Source of the DNA: Desulfuromonas sp. | Lineage (GTDB): Bacteria > Desulfobacterota > Desulfuromonadia > Desulfuromonadales > UBA2294 | Assembly: GCA_002868925.1 (NCBI GenBank) | Contig: PKTZ01000068.1 | Span: 1-36,019 of the forward strand | Reading direction: 5' to 3' | DNA: 36,019 bases | Part shown: positions 24,364-31,735 of the stretch, in pieces | How positions within the stretch are numbered: position 1 is the first letter of the stretch | Layout: each line of letters begins with the position of its first letter | Notes under the pieces: generated by a model | Database searches by the model: none | What the model saw: only the letters and a program-made list of their open reading frames with translations | What the model was told of the DNA's origin: nothing | Program-made: the position numbers and the translations under genes

Positions 24364-25401
24364 ATGTCTCAGGAATACCCATTTCTCAAGGCGTGCTGGT
24401 GTCAGCCGACCGATTATGTTCCCGTCTGGCTGATGCGCCAGGCCGGCCGTTACCTGCAATGCTACAAGGATGTCCGCGCCAAGGGGGGCGGCACCTTCCT
24501 CGATCTCTGTAAGGATCCCGAAAGAGCGGCCGAGGTTACGATCCAGCCGATCGACATCCTTAATGCCGACGCGGCGATTCTCTTCTCCGACATCCTCACT
24601 CCGATTGAGCCGATGGGAATGAAGCTCGACTTCGTTCCCGGTCCGGTGTTCGAGGACCCGATCCGTACTGCGGACGATGTCGATGCCCTGGTTGTTCCGG
24701 AGGATATGTCGCAGGCGGTCTCCTACGTGCCGGAGATCATCAAGCGGCTGCGCACTGCTTTTGAAGGTCGCGTTCCGCTGATCGGCTTCGGCGGCGCCCC
24801 GTTCACCCTCGCCTGCTACATGGTCGAAGGGAAGGGGAGCAAGGACTTCGCGACTCTGAAGCAGATGATGTACTCTGACTTCCCGCTCTACGATGCACTG
24901 ATGAAGAAGGTGACCGAGATGGATCGGCGTTACCTCAATATGCAGATCGAGGCGGGCGCCCAGGCGATCCAGATCTTCGATACCTGGGGCGGACTGCTGG
25001 CGCCGCACGATTTCGAGCGCTACATCCTGCCGTACGTCAAGGAGCTGATCAACGGTCTCAACCGCGACGGCATCCCGGTGATCTACTTCGTCAAGGGTGG
25101 TGGCGGCATGCTCGAACTGGTCAAAGAGGCCGGCGCCGACGTGCTCGGTCTCGACTGGCACGTCAACCTCGGTAAGGCGCGCGATATCCTCGGCCCCGAC
25201 ATCGCGGTCCAGGGGAACCTCGACCCGACTGTCCTCTACGCGCCGAAGGATTACATCGAAAAAGAGGTGCAGCGCATCCTCGACGAGAACGCCGGTCGCC
25301 CCGGTTTTATCTTCAACCTCGGCCACGGAATTCTCCCCACTGTTCCGCCGGAGAATGCCATACACATGGTTGAGTGCGTCCACCGCCTGAGCGGTAAGTA
25401 A
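24364..25401 (+). CDS. hemE: Uroporphyrinogen decarboxylase
   Basis: HemE decarboxylates the four acetate groups of uroporphyrinogen III to give coproporphyrinogen III. The 345-residue product has normal length. Family motifs are the N-terminal VWLMRQAGRYLQCY with its conserved Arg residues, AAILFSDILTPIEPMGM with the catalytic Asp, GGAPFTLACYMVEG and, at the end, FNLGHGILPTVPPEN. It starts 48 nt after ahbD, with AGGAGG before the ATG, and is likely in the same operon. A 170-nt gap with repeats follows before hemH. Confidence 0.96.
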   Translation: MSQEYPFLKACWCQPTDYVPVWLMRQAGRYLQCYKDVRAKGGGTFLDLCKDPERAAEVTIQPIDILNADAAILFSDILTPIEPMGMKLDFVPGPVFEDPIRTADDVDALVVPEDMSQAVSYVPEIIKRLRTAFEGRVPLIGFGGAPFTLACYMVEGKGSKDFATLKQMMYSDFPLYDALMKKVTEMDRRYLNMQIEAGAQAIQIFDTWGGLLAPHDFERYILPYVKELINGLNRDGIPVIYFVKGGGGMLELVKEAGADVLGLDWHVNLGKARDILGPDIAVQGNLDPTVLYAPKDYIEKEVQRILDENAGRPGFIFNLGHGILPTVPPENAIHMVECVHRLSGK

Positions 25402-25404
25402 AGG

Positions 25405-25515
25405 GCTTCGCCAAAAGCTCGGTGGCGGTGTTACGCCCGGCCTCGTGCGTTGCGACGTAGTTCCGCTACGCCTCACTTCTCGGCCGCGCAAGCCTTGCCA
25501 CCAAACTTTTTGCTG
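25405..25515 (+). repeat. Possible dispersed repeat between hemE and hemH
   Basis: The stretch has GGTGGC near one end and GCCACC near the other and GC-rich non-coding text (ACGCCCGGCCTCGTGCGTTG, CGTAGTTCCGCTACGCC). It looks like a family of intergenic repeat seen in related genomes, but no second copy exists in this window, so this is a guess. Confidence 0.3.
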
Positions 25516-25542
25516 TGCCCCGGAGCATTGCGAAAATCATCT

Positions 25543-25567
25543 GGGGACAGAATTCAATTCTGTCCCC
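25543..25567. repeat. REP-like palindrome directly upstream of hemH
   Basis: GGGGACAGAATT-C-AATTCTGTCCCC is a near-perfect 12-1-12 palindrome. It shares the GGGGACA/TGTCCCC ends with the three 34-nt palindromes elsewhere in the window. It ends 18 nt before the hemH ATG. Confidence 0.8.
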
Positions 25568-25585
25568 TTTTAATTGGAACCTGAC

Positions 25586-26560
25586 ATGAGCAACTCAGAC
25601 AAAAAAGCGCTTGTCCTTCTCAATATGGGTGGCCCCGATAGCCTCGACGCGATCGAGCCGTTTCTCTACAACCTCTTCGCCGATCGCGACCTGATTCAGC
25701 TGCCGGCCGGTGCCCTGCTGCAGAAGCCTTTCGCCAAGATGATCTCGCATTTTCGGGCGAAGAAGGTCGAGGTGAACTATCGCGTCATCGGTGGCAAATC
25801 GCCGCTGCTCGAGTGGACGCAGAAACAGGCGGCGGCGATCGCAGAACAGCTGGGAGAAAACTATCGGCCCTACGTCGCCATGCGTTACTGGATGCCGCGG
25901 GCCGACGAGGTGGTGAAGAAGATCGCACTCGACGGTATCCGCGACTGTGTCGTTCTGTCGATGTATCCGCACTATACCGGCGCCACCACCGGCAGCAGCA
26001 TCAAGGACTTCAAGCGGGCCGTCGCCCGACACGCCCCGGAGCTGAATTGCAGCTACATCGAGGAGTGGTACGACTGGCCCGGTTATCTCGACGCCTTGGC
26101 CGGGCGGATCGAGGCGGCGATCGATAATGTCCACGACATGCTGCACAACGAACTGCAGATCGTTTTTTCGGCTCACGCTCTGCCGCAGAAATTCATCGAC
26201 CGGGGCGACCCCTACCTCGATCATGTCAAAGCGACGGTCGACGGCGTCATGCAGCGGGTCGGTGACTATCCGTATCACCTCGGTTTCCAGAGCCGGAGCG
26301 GTCCGGTCAAGTGGATGGAACCGGAGACGACCGAGGTCATGGATGATCTGGCGAAAGAGGGGTGCCGCACTTTGCTGATGGTGCCGATCTCTTTTGTTTC
26401 CGACCATATCGAGACCCTGCACGAGATCGACATCGAATATCGTGACCACGCCATTAATGCCGGCATTCACAATTTCTACCGGGCGCCGTCGCTTAATGTC
26501 GACCCGATCTTTATCACCGCCATGGCCGACCTGGTCAGAAACCGGACGGAGCAGAGGTGA
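25586..26560 (+). CDS. hemH: Ferrochelatase
   Basis: Ferrochelatase inserts ferrous iron into a porphyrin. The 324-residue protein has LVLLNMGGPDSLDAIEPFLYNLFADRD at the N-terminus, GGKSPLLEWT, YPHYTGATTGSS, the catalytic His in VFSAHALPQ and the conserved Glu in SDHIETLHEIDIEY. The N-terminal wording (LNMGGP...LF-DRDL) resembles protoporphyrin-type enzymes, including the eukaryotic ones, but I cannot tell from sequence alone whether the substrate is protoporphyrin or coproporphyrin. The ATG at 25586 is preferred; the TTG at 25574 is another frame entry. The ribosome binding site is weak (GGAA), and a palindrome ends 18 nt upstream. The stop overlaps the following small gene (TGATG). Confidence 0.94.
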   Translation: MSNSDKKALVLLNMGGPDSLDAIEPFLYNLFADRDLIQLPAGALLQKPFAKMISHFRAKKVEVNYRVIGGKSPLLEWTQKQAAAIAEQLGENYRPYVAMRYWMPRADEVVKKIALDGIRDCVVLSMYPHYTGATTGSSIKDFKRAVARHAPELNCSYIEEWYDWPGYLDALAGRIEAAIDNVHDMLHNELQIVFSAHALPQKFIDRGDPYLDHVKATVDGVMQRVGDYPYHLGFQSRSGPVKWMEPETTEVMDDLAKEGCRTLLMVPISFVSDHIETLHEIDIEYRDHAINAGIHNFYRAPSLNVDPIFITAMADLVRNRTEQR

Positions 26561-26739
26561 TGAAAACCTGTTCGGTCTGCAAGAAGGAGTTCGATCCGGA
26601 GTTGCGTGGGCAGGGTCCGGCTGTCGAGATGGGGGAATTTCTCGGGGAGAATGTTTTGCGTGATGGCGAGGAGCTTTGCCCGACTTGTCTTGAGAATCGG
26701 GGGATGCTTGGGATGATGTATTGTCGGAATATGGATTGA
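26560..26739 (+). CDS. Small CXXC/CXXC protein coupled to hemH
   Basis: The 59-residue product has CSVC (Cys4, Cys7) and CPTC (Cys40, Cys43), plus Cys55. Two CXXC knuckles 32 residues apart suit a zinc-ribbon or a small iron-sulfur protein. There is no signal peptide. The ATG at 26560 overlaps the hemH stop by one base (TGATG) and has GGAG 8 nt upstream, so it is translationally coupled to ferrochelatase; a GTG at 26557 is an alternative. Handling of iron, or regulation of haem synthesis, would fit the position, but that is only inference. I do not recognise a named family. Confidence 0.75.
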   Translation: MKTCSVCKKEFDPELRGQGPAVEMGEFLGENVLRDGEELCPTCLENRGMLGMMYCRNMD

Positions 26740-26782
26740 GCTGAGTTGTTCTATCTGAATTTTGAATATTACAAGATAAAGT

Positions 26783-27214
26783 CGTGAGGTCGCGGCCTCA
26801 CACTCCGCCATACTCTTTTGGCAACGCTCCAAAAGAGTATGCAGAAAAGAGCTGCGCCCCGACCCTCCGCTTATCTCCTCGTTCGCACGGATGAAAACCG
26901 GCCGAGCAAAAACTCGCTGCGCTCAGACATTTCCTCGGCTTAATCGGTTTTCATCCTCCTCACTCGGCGCTCCGTCACGGGGCGAAAGGCAAATTCGAAC
27001 GGCCAAAACCACCACAAACAGTAAATCCTCGAAGCCCGCTTCAGGATAGAGAGCCACAGCGACGGAATTTATCGATACTGGTATCTCCAATGAAAAGTGG
27101 TAGCGTCAACCGCGAATGCAGTGCCCACCGCCAGGTGCGTGTTTTCTTCTGCTTCATCTTCTTTGTCACGCCGACAAAGAAGATGAAGACGGCTGTCGGG
27201 CCGGGACCCGACGG
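26783..27214 (-). repeat. Long dispersed intergenic repeat, copy B (inverted relative to copy A)
   Basis: The reverse complement of this block matches 5519-5905, starting with CCGTCGGGTCCCGGCCCGAC and ending near GCGACCTCACG. Compared with copy A it has an extra hairpin (CATACTCTTTTGG and CCAAAAGAGTATG, at 26810-26843) and lacks the 34-nt palindrome. The 26740-27321 gap contains this repeat and a terminator, and no convincing gene; a short frame (VTKKMKQKKTRTWRW) is shared with copy A. Confidence 0.75.
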
Positions 27215-27277
27215 TTCTGACTTTAAACCGCAAAAAAAATGTCCGCCACTCTCAGCTTGTTCAATTATCGACCCAAT

Positions 27278-27309
27278 GAAAAAGCCTCCTGTATGTGGAG
27301 GCTTTTTCA
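27278..27309. terminator. Bidirectional Rho-independent terminator
   Basis: GAAAAAGCCTCC-TGTATGT-GGAGGCTTTTTC has an 11-bp stem with T-runs on both strands. It ends the minus-strand gene starting at 28383, whose stop codon is 13 nt away. Confidence 0.9.
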
Positions 27310-27321
27310 TGCTGAGTCGCT

Positions 27322-28383
27322 TTATTCAATCCCAGCATATTCAAGAAAACTCTTCGGCGGCCGATAGACCTCCTGCTGCTTGAGCAGGTCGTGAATTTCG
27401 GTCGGGCTGTAGTAGCGTGCTTCGAGAGCCTGCCCCTTTTCCATCCAGAATCCGTATTGTGGAATGAAGGTCTGGTGGTGGATGGTGTGGTCAACGCTCA
27501 GGCCGGCGAGGATGAAGATGTTGCGGTCGCTGCTGTCGAAATCGTCGGTGACGTAGGAAGCGATGCGGTGAAACTGGCGCCAGGTGTTGACATCACACAG
27601 GCGGCGGTGCGGGTGACTGGAGACGACGACATCCGGCATGAAGTCGAACAGCGAGACCTCGAGCATATTCTTCGGTTCGTGGCTGGCGTGGTCGATCTTT
27701 TTGCTGAAGGTAAATGTCTTGGGAGTGAGCAGGCTGCCGATCGGTACGAAATTCTCGTCGAGCGAACGGAAGTGCTCTGGGATTTCCTTAACCAGGTCGG
27801 GGTGAAGTCGATAAATTTTACCCAGGGTGCCTTCGCCGATCGAAGCGTCATCGGTCAGTTCACGCAGCCTGATCAGGATGCGGACGGTTTCGCCGGCCGG
27901 TTTGCGGAATAGATATTTATAAGGGACTTCGACCTTGATTGTGTCGTTGCGACGACAGATCTTGATCAGCTTGGTGGCCCGCTGGTAAACTTGAAGGTAG
28001 TCGCTAAGGAGTCGCTGCATCATGCCGCAGCAGGGCGCGACCTGGTCATGGATACGTCTGATATACCCGATGCCGTCGACCTCCTCGGCGCCGATGTGGC
28101 TGCCACCGACGATAACAAGGTCGTGGCCGTGGTGAGCGGCGGTCGCCAGGCGGGACGGGTCGAGCAGGCTGCCGACCCGGCCGAGATTAAAGCTCGGGCA
28201 GTTGAAGACATAGCCGAACAGTGATTTCTTGATCGACTGGGTTTCGTCCGAACATTGCCAGATGGCGGGCAGGGTTCCCTTGAACCCGGCCCGGTCGGCC
28301 AGGCTCCGCATCCGACCGAAGAGCTCCATCAGGTTCAATTCCTGGTGAATCAACAGGTCTTCAGGTGGTGGGGCGATCGGCAT
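27322..28383 (-). CDS. LCIB-like (limiting-CO2-inducible B/C) beta-carbonic-anhydrase-fold protein
   Basis: The 353-residue soluble protein contains WQCSDETQS (Cys44, Asp46), TAAHHGHDLVIVGGSHIGAE (His84/His85, His96), GIGYIRRIH (Arg109/110) and APCCGMM (Cys118/119) in the N-terminal third. This Cys-Asp, His, Arg, Cys order resembles the LCIB/LCIC family, a divergent zinc beta-carbonic anhydrase found in algae and some bacteria, with CSDE-like and HHxxxxxxxxGPHIG-like motifs. The remaining 200 residues form a second region (SLLTPKTFTFSKKIDHASH, VVSSHPHRRLCDVNTWRQFHRIASYVTDDF) that I do not recognise. AGGAGG precedes the ATG. Assignment is from motif memory, so moderate. It is monocistronic. 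Confidence 0.55.
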   Translation of the reverse strand: MPIAPPPEDLLIHQELNLMELFGRMRSLADRAGFKGTLPAIWQCSDETQSIKKSLFGYVFNCPSFNLGRVGSLLDPSRLATAAHHGHDLVIVGGSHIGAEEVDGIGYIRRIHDQVAPCCGMMQRLLSDYLQVYQRATKLIKICRRNDTIKVEVPYKYLFRKPAGETVRILIRLRELTDDASIGEGTLGKIYRLHPDLVKEIPEHFRSLDENFVPIGSLLTPKTFTFSKKIDHASHEPKNMLEVSLFDFMPDVVVSSHPHRRLCDVNTWRQFHRIASYVTDDFDSSDRNIFILAGLSVDHTIHHQTFIPQYGFWMEKGQALEARYYSPTEIHDLLKQQEVYRPPKSFLEYAGIE

Positions 28384-28470
28384 AACGTCCTCCTCATGAA
28401 TCGATGAGACAGTCCATTACAGCTCGATCAATAATACATAACGCTGTTTTATAATCAAGGGTTTTCGGTG

Positions 28471-29133
28471 TTACGTCTCGGCCTTCAGGGCCCGGTCGAC
28501 ATCTTCGGTCTTGCCGATCAGGATCAGAACGTCGCTATCCTTGATGGTATAGGTCGGCGGTGGCGCCGGAATGAATCTATCGGTCAGCACGTCCTTGATT
28601 GCGATGACGGTCACCTCGAAATTTTTGCGCAAGTCGAGTCCGACCAGGGTCTGGCCGATGAAATGCTTCGGCGGTTCGGTTTCGGAGAGCGAATACTCTT
28701 CGGCCAACGGGATAAACTCCAGCACATTCGGGCTCGACAGGGTCCGGGCGATGCGCTGCGCCATATCCTTTTCCGGGTGGATGATGTCGGTCGCTCCGAC
28801 TTTCTCCAGGATCCGGCCGTGGTCCTCGCTGATCGCCTTGACGATGATGCGCGGTACCTTCAACTCTTTGAGGTAGAGGGTAATCAACGTCGACAGGTGC
28901 GAACTGTCTCCGGTGGCGACGACCACCGCGTCCATCTCCTCGACACCCTGTGATGCCAGAAATTCCTTGTTGCCGGCATCTCCGAGAATAGAGTAAGTGC
29001 AGATATCCTTTGCCGTCTGGACTTTTTCTTTATCGGAGTCGATGGCGATGACCTCGTGTCCTTCCTGGTCGAGGGTTTTTACCACATGCAGGCCGAAATT
29101 TCCGAGGCCGATGACACAGAATTTTTTCTTCAT
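28471..29133 (-). CDS. Potassium uptake regulatory subunit, TrkA/KtrA type
   Basis: The 220-residue cytoplasmic protein has a Rossmann RCK-N domain (FCVIGLGNFGLHVVKTL, then VIAIDSDKEKV with the acidic ribose-binding residue) and a C-terminal RCK-C domain (about 140-215). A single RCK-N/RCK-C pair is the KtrA size; E. coli TrkA has two. It gates the membrane subunit encoded immediately upstream (29151-30536), with a 17-nt gap, in response to nucleotides. Confidence 0.92.
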   Translation of the reverse strand: MKKKFCVIGLGNFGLHVVKTLDQEGHEVIAIDSDKEKVQTAKDICTYSILGDAGNKEFLASQGVEEMDAVVVATGDSSHLSTLITLYLKELKVPRIIVKAISEDHGRILEKVGATDIIHPEKDMAQRIARTLSSPNVLEFIPLAEEYSLSETEPPKHFIGQTLVGLDLRKNFEVTVIAIKDVLTDRFIPAPPPTYTIKDSDVLILIGKTEDVDRALKAET

Positions 29134-29150
29134 CAGTACGATCTCCCTTG

Positions 29151-30536
29151 TTATCCGATCATGATGTTCTCTTCGGCGTAGTGCGGCGCGAAGCGCCGGG
29201 TGCGGCCGGCGATGGCGAAGGCCATGGTCAGCAGCCCGACTCGGCCGGCGAACATCAGCAGGATGATGATGACTTTCCCGGCACTGTTCAACTTGGCAGT
29301 GGCGCCGATGGAGAGACCGACCGTGCCGAAGGCGGAAAAGGTTTCGAACAGGTAGCTGAGAAATTCCCGATGCGCCTCGTGGGCGAGGTCGGATGTCTGT
29401 ACGGCCAGCAGGCCGAATAGGGCGACCCCGACCAGGATGATCGCTAGTATGACCAGGGCGAGGGACTTGGTAATGGCATCATCGGGGATGGTCCTTTTGA
29501 AAATCGAGGTATGGGGGCTCCCTTTGAGCCGGCTGTAGAATATCGACAGAAACAGGGCAAGGCTGGTGGTCTTGACGCCGCCTCCGGCCGAACCGGGAGA
29601 GGCGCCGACGAACATCAGGAAAATCATGAGGAACAGGGTCGGTACCCTGAAATTGCCGAGGTCGATCGAATTGAAACCGGCGGTCCGGGCCGTTACCGAC
29701 TGGAACAGGGCGGTCCAGAAGCCTTCGGTGGACGACATCCCGGCCAGGGCATCGTCCGCTTCCAGCCAGGCGATCATTATTGCCCCGTAGACGATCAGGC
29801 CGACCGAAGTGATCAGGACGATGCGGGTATGTAGGGAGAGTCGGTTTCGGTTGCCGTTCCGGCTTTTTCTGCGAAAGCCGAGCTGTAACAGTTCGCGGAT
29901 AACCAGGAAACCGATGCCGCCGAGGATGATCAATGTGATAACGGTGATGTTGACCAGGCCGTTGTTCTGAAAGCCGATCAGGCTGTCGCTGAAGAGTGAA
30001 AAGCCGGCATTGCAGAAGGCCGAGATGGAATGGAACAGGGCGCTGTAGATACCGGGCCAGAATCCGAGTTTCGGGACGAAGGCGAACGAGAGGACCACCG
30101 CTCCGGCCAGCTCGATGATAAATGTCATGGCGATGATGTCGCGCACCAGTTCCCGCCACGAGTTGATCGGGGTATGCATCAGGGTTTCGTTGATGATCCA
30201 GCGGCCACGGGTGCTGATGCCGACCCGCAGGTAAATAAAGAGGTAGACCGAGAAGGTAGTGATACCCAACCCGCCGATCTGGATCAGGGTCAGAACTACC
30301 CCCTGCCCGAACAGGCTTAAACGGCTTCCGGTATCGACGACGATCAGCCCGGTTACGCACTGGGCCGATGTCGCGGTAAACAGGGCGTCGAGGAAAGAGA
30401 GCGCTTCACCGTTGGCAGCCAGCGGGGTGGCGAGCAGCAGTGCGCCGATCAGGATGGCGGCGGCATAGTAAAAGACCAGCGCCTGGGCCGGGGAGAAGTT
30501 TTTCAGGTTGTTGATGAGAATAGATGGTTTCATCAA
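29151..30536 (-). CDS. Potassium transporter membrane subunit, TrkH/KtrB family
   Basis: The 461-residue protein has four repeated helix-pore-helix units, each with a filter glycine: TSAQCVTGLIV, SISAFCNAGFSLF, SVTARTAGFNSID and ETFSAFGTVGLSIG. These make the K+ (or Na+) selectivity filter in this family. It is cotranscribed with the RCK regulator. The start ATGATG at 30536 has no strong ribosome binding site; either ATG is possible. The upstream gap to dnaJ is 128 nt. Confidence 0.93.
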   Translation of the reverse strand: MMKPSILINNLKNFSPAQALVFYYAAAILIGALLLATPLAANGEALSFLDALFTATSAQCVTGLIVVDTGSRLSLFGQGVVLTLIQIGGLGITTFSVYLFIYLRVGISTRGRWIINETLMHTPINSWRELVRDIIAMTFIIELAGAVVLSFAFVPKLGFWPGIYSALFHSISAFCNAGFSLFSDSLIGFQNNGLVNITVITLIILGGIGFLVIRELLQLGFRRKSRNGNRNRLSLHTRIVLITSVGLIVYGAIMIAWLEADDALAGMSSTEGFWTALFQSVTARTAGFNSIDLGNFRVPTLFLMIFLMFVGASPGSAGGGVKTTSLALFLSIFYSRLKGSPHTSIFKRTIPDDAITKSLALVILAIILVGVALFGLLAVQTSDLAHEAHREFLSYLFETFSAFGTVGLSIGATAKLNSAGKVIIILLMFAGRVGLLTMAFAIAGRTRRFAPHYAEENIMIG

Positions 30537-30664
30537 AGAGATGCGGCTCGTTCGTTTGAGGTTTTGTGCTTCTCTTGCGCGTATGACAACAAAAGCTGAA
30601 GAGCGTGGTTGCCTGAGCCTGGCTTCCCATATTGTCGATGAAGGGCCGCCGGAGAGGTGCTTTA

Positions 30665-31534
30665 TTACAAACCTTCCTTTTGCAGTTCCTCCAGCAACTC
30701 CTTCTGCTTGTCTGTGAGCGATGCCGGAACCTTGACCTGAACCACTGCGTAGAGGTCTCCCTTGTGTGGTACGCCGAAACCCTTGAGCCGGATCTTGCCG
30801 CCATTCTGCATGCCGGCTTTCACCTTGACCCGCTTGGTTTCGGTCAGGGTCGGCACGTTGATCGAGGTGCCGAGGCAGAGTTCGCTGAACGGGATCGAGA
30901 CATTGACAAGGATATCGTTTCCCTGACGGCTGAAACGGGAATCTTTTTCAACGGTAATTTCGAGAAAGAGATCGCCGGCAGGGCCGCCGCTACCGGAAAC
31001 GCCCCCCTTGCCGGGGACGCGCAAACGTTGCCCGGTTTCGGTGCCGGCCGGAATCCGGACGTTGAGTTGTTCATCGCCCCGTTCTGAGTGAAAGTTGACC
31101 CGCCGTTCACCACCGAGGATCGCCTGGCTGAACGGAATCCGGACCTTGAGGTTGTAGTCGGGACCTTTGCTCGGGAAGCCGCCGGCGCGATGTGGGGCCT
31201 GGCCGCCACGTGAGCCGAAGAGGTTGCCGAACAGGTCGACGCCAATATCGAACTCCTTGAAAATACTGTCGAAATCGAAATTGCGAAAGATATCTTCCTG
31301 ACCGAATCGCTGGTGGAAGTTGGCATCGCCGTACGAGTCGTAAGCGACCTTCTTCTCTGGGTCGGAGAGGACGGCGTACGCTTCGGTGATCTCCTTGAAG
31401 CGGTCCTCAGCCTCCTTGTCATCCGGGTTCTTGTCGGGATGGTATTTCAATGCGAGCTTGCGGTATGCTTTTTTGATCTGGTCGGCCGACGCATTTTTCT
31501 GCAGACCGAGAGCAGTGTAATAATCTTTTGCCAT
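30665..31534 (-). CDS. DnaJ-class co-chaperone, CbpA type
   Basis: The 289-residue protein has a J domain (residues 4-70) with YHPDKNPDD holding the HPD tripeptide that triggers DnaK ATPase, a Gly/Phe-rich linker (about 75-125) and two C-terminal substrate-binding beta domains ([39 protein letters not shown]). The four CXXCXGXG zinc repeats of true DnaJ are absent, so it is CbpA- or DnaJ2-like. AGGAG precedes the ATG. Confidence 0.93.
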   Translation of the reverse strand: MAKDYYTALGLQKNASADQIKKAYRKLALKYHPDKNPDDKEAEDRFKEITEAYAVLSDPEKKVAYDSYGDANFHQRFGQEDIFRNFDFDSIFKEFDIGVDLFGNLFGSRGGQAPHRAGGFPSKGPDYNLKVRIPFSQAILGGERRVNFHSERGDEQLNVRIPAGTETGQRLRVPGKGGVSGSGGPAGDLFLEITVEKDSRFSRQGNDILVNVSIPFSELCLGTSINVPTLTETKRVKVKAGMQNGGKIRLKGFGVPHKGDLYAVVQVKVPASLTDKQKELLEELQKEGL

Positions 31535-31735
31535 TTAATCTCTCCTTACGATGCTGCTCTAATTCTAGGTAGGGGGAAGGCATCCGTCAAGTCAGTTATG
31601 TGGACTTGAAAAAGCTGTAAATTCGATTGCTTGACCACTCCCTGTATGTGGGATAATATGCTTTGCATCCATCTGGCATTTCTGTTTTCTCGATACGGAT
31701 GCAGACCAACATTTAACCGATCAATGTGAGGGAAA

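Noticed and set aside
24337-25491. 384-codon minus-strand open frame across hemE
   Set aside because: Shadow of hemE; no recognisable protein features.
27041-27310. Short minus-strand open frame within the long repeat (copy B)
   Set aside because: The frame is partly shared with copy A, but both ends differ and no ribosome binding site is seen; treated as repeat sequence or a coding relic.
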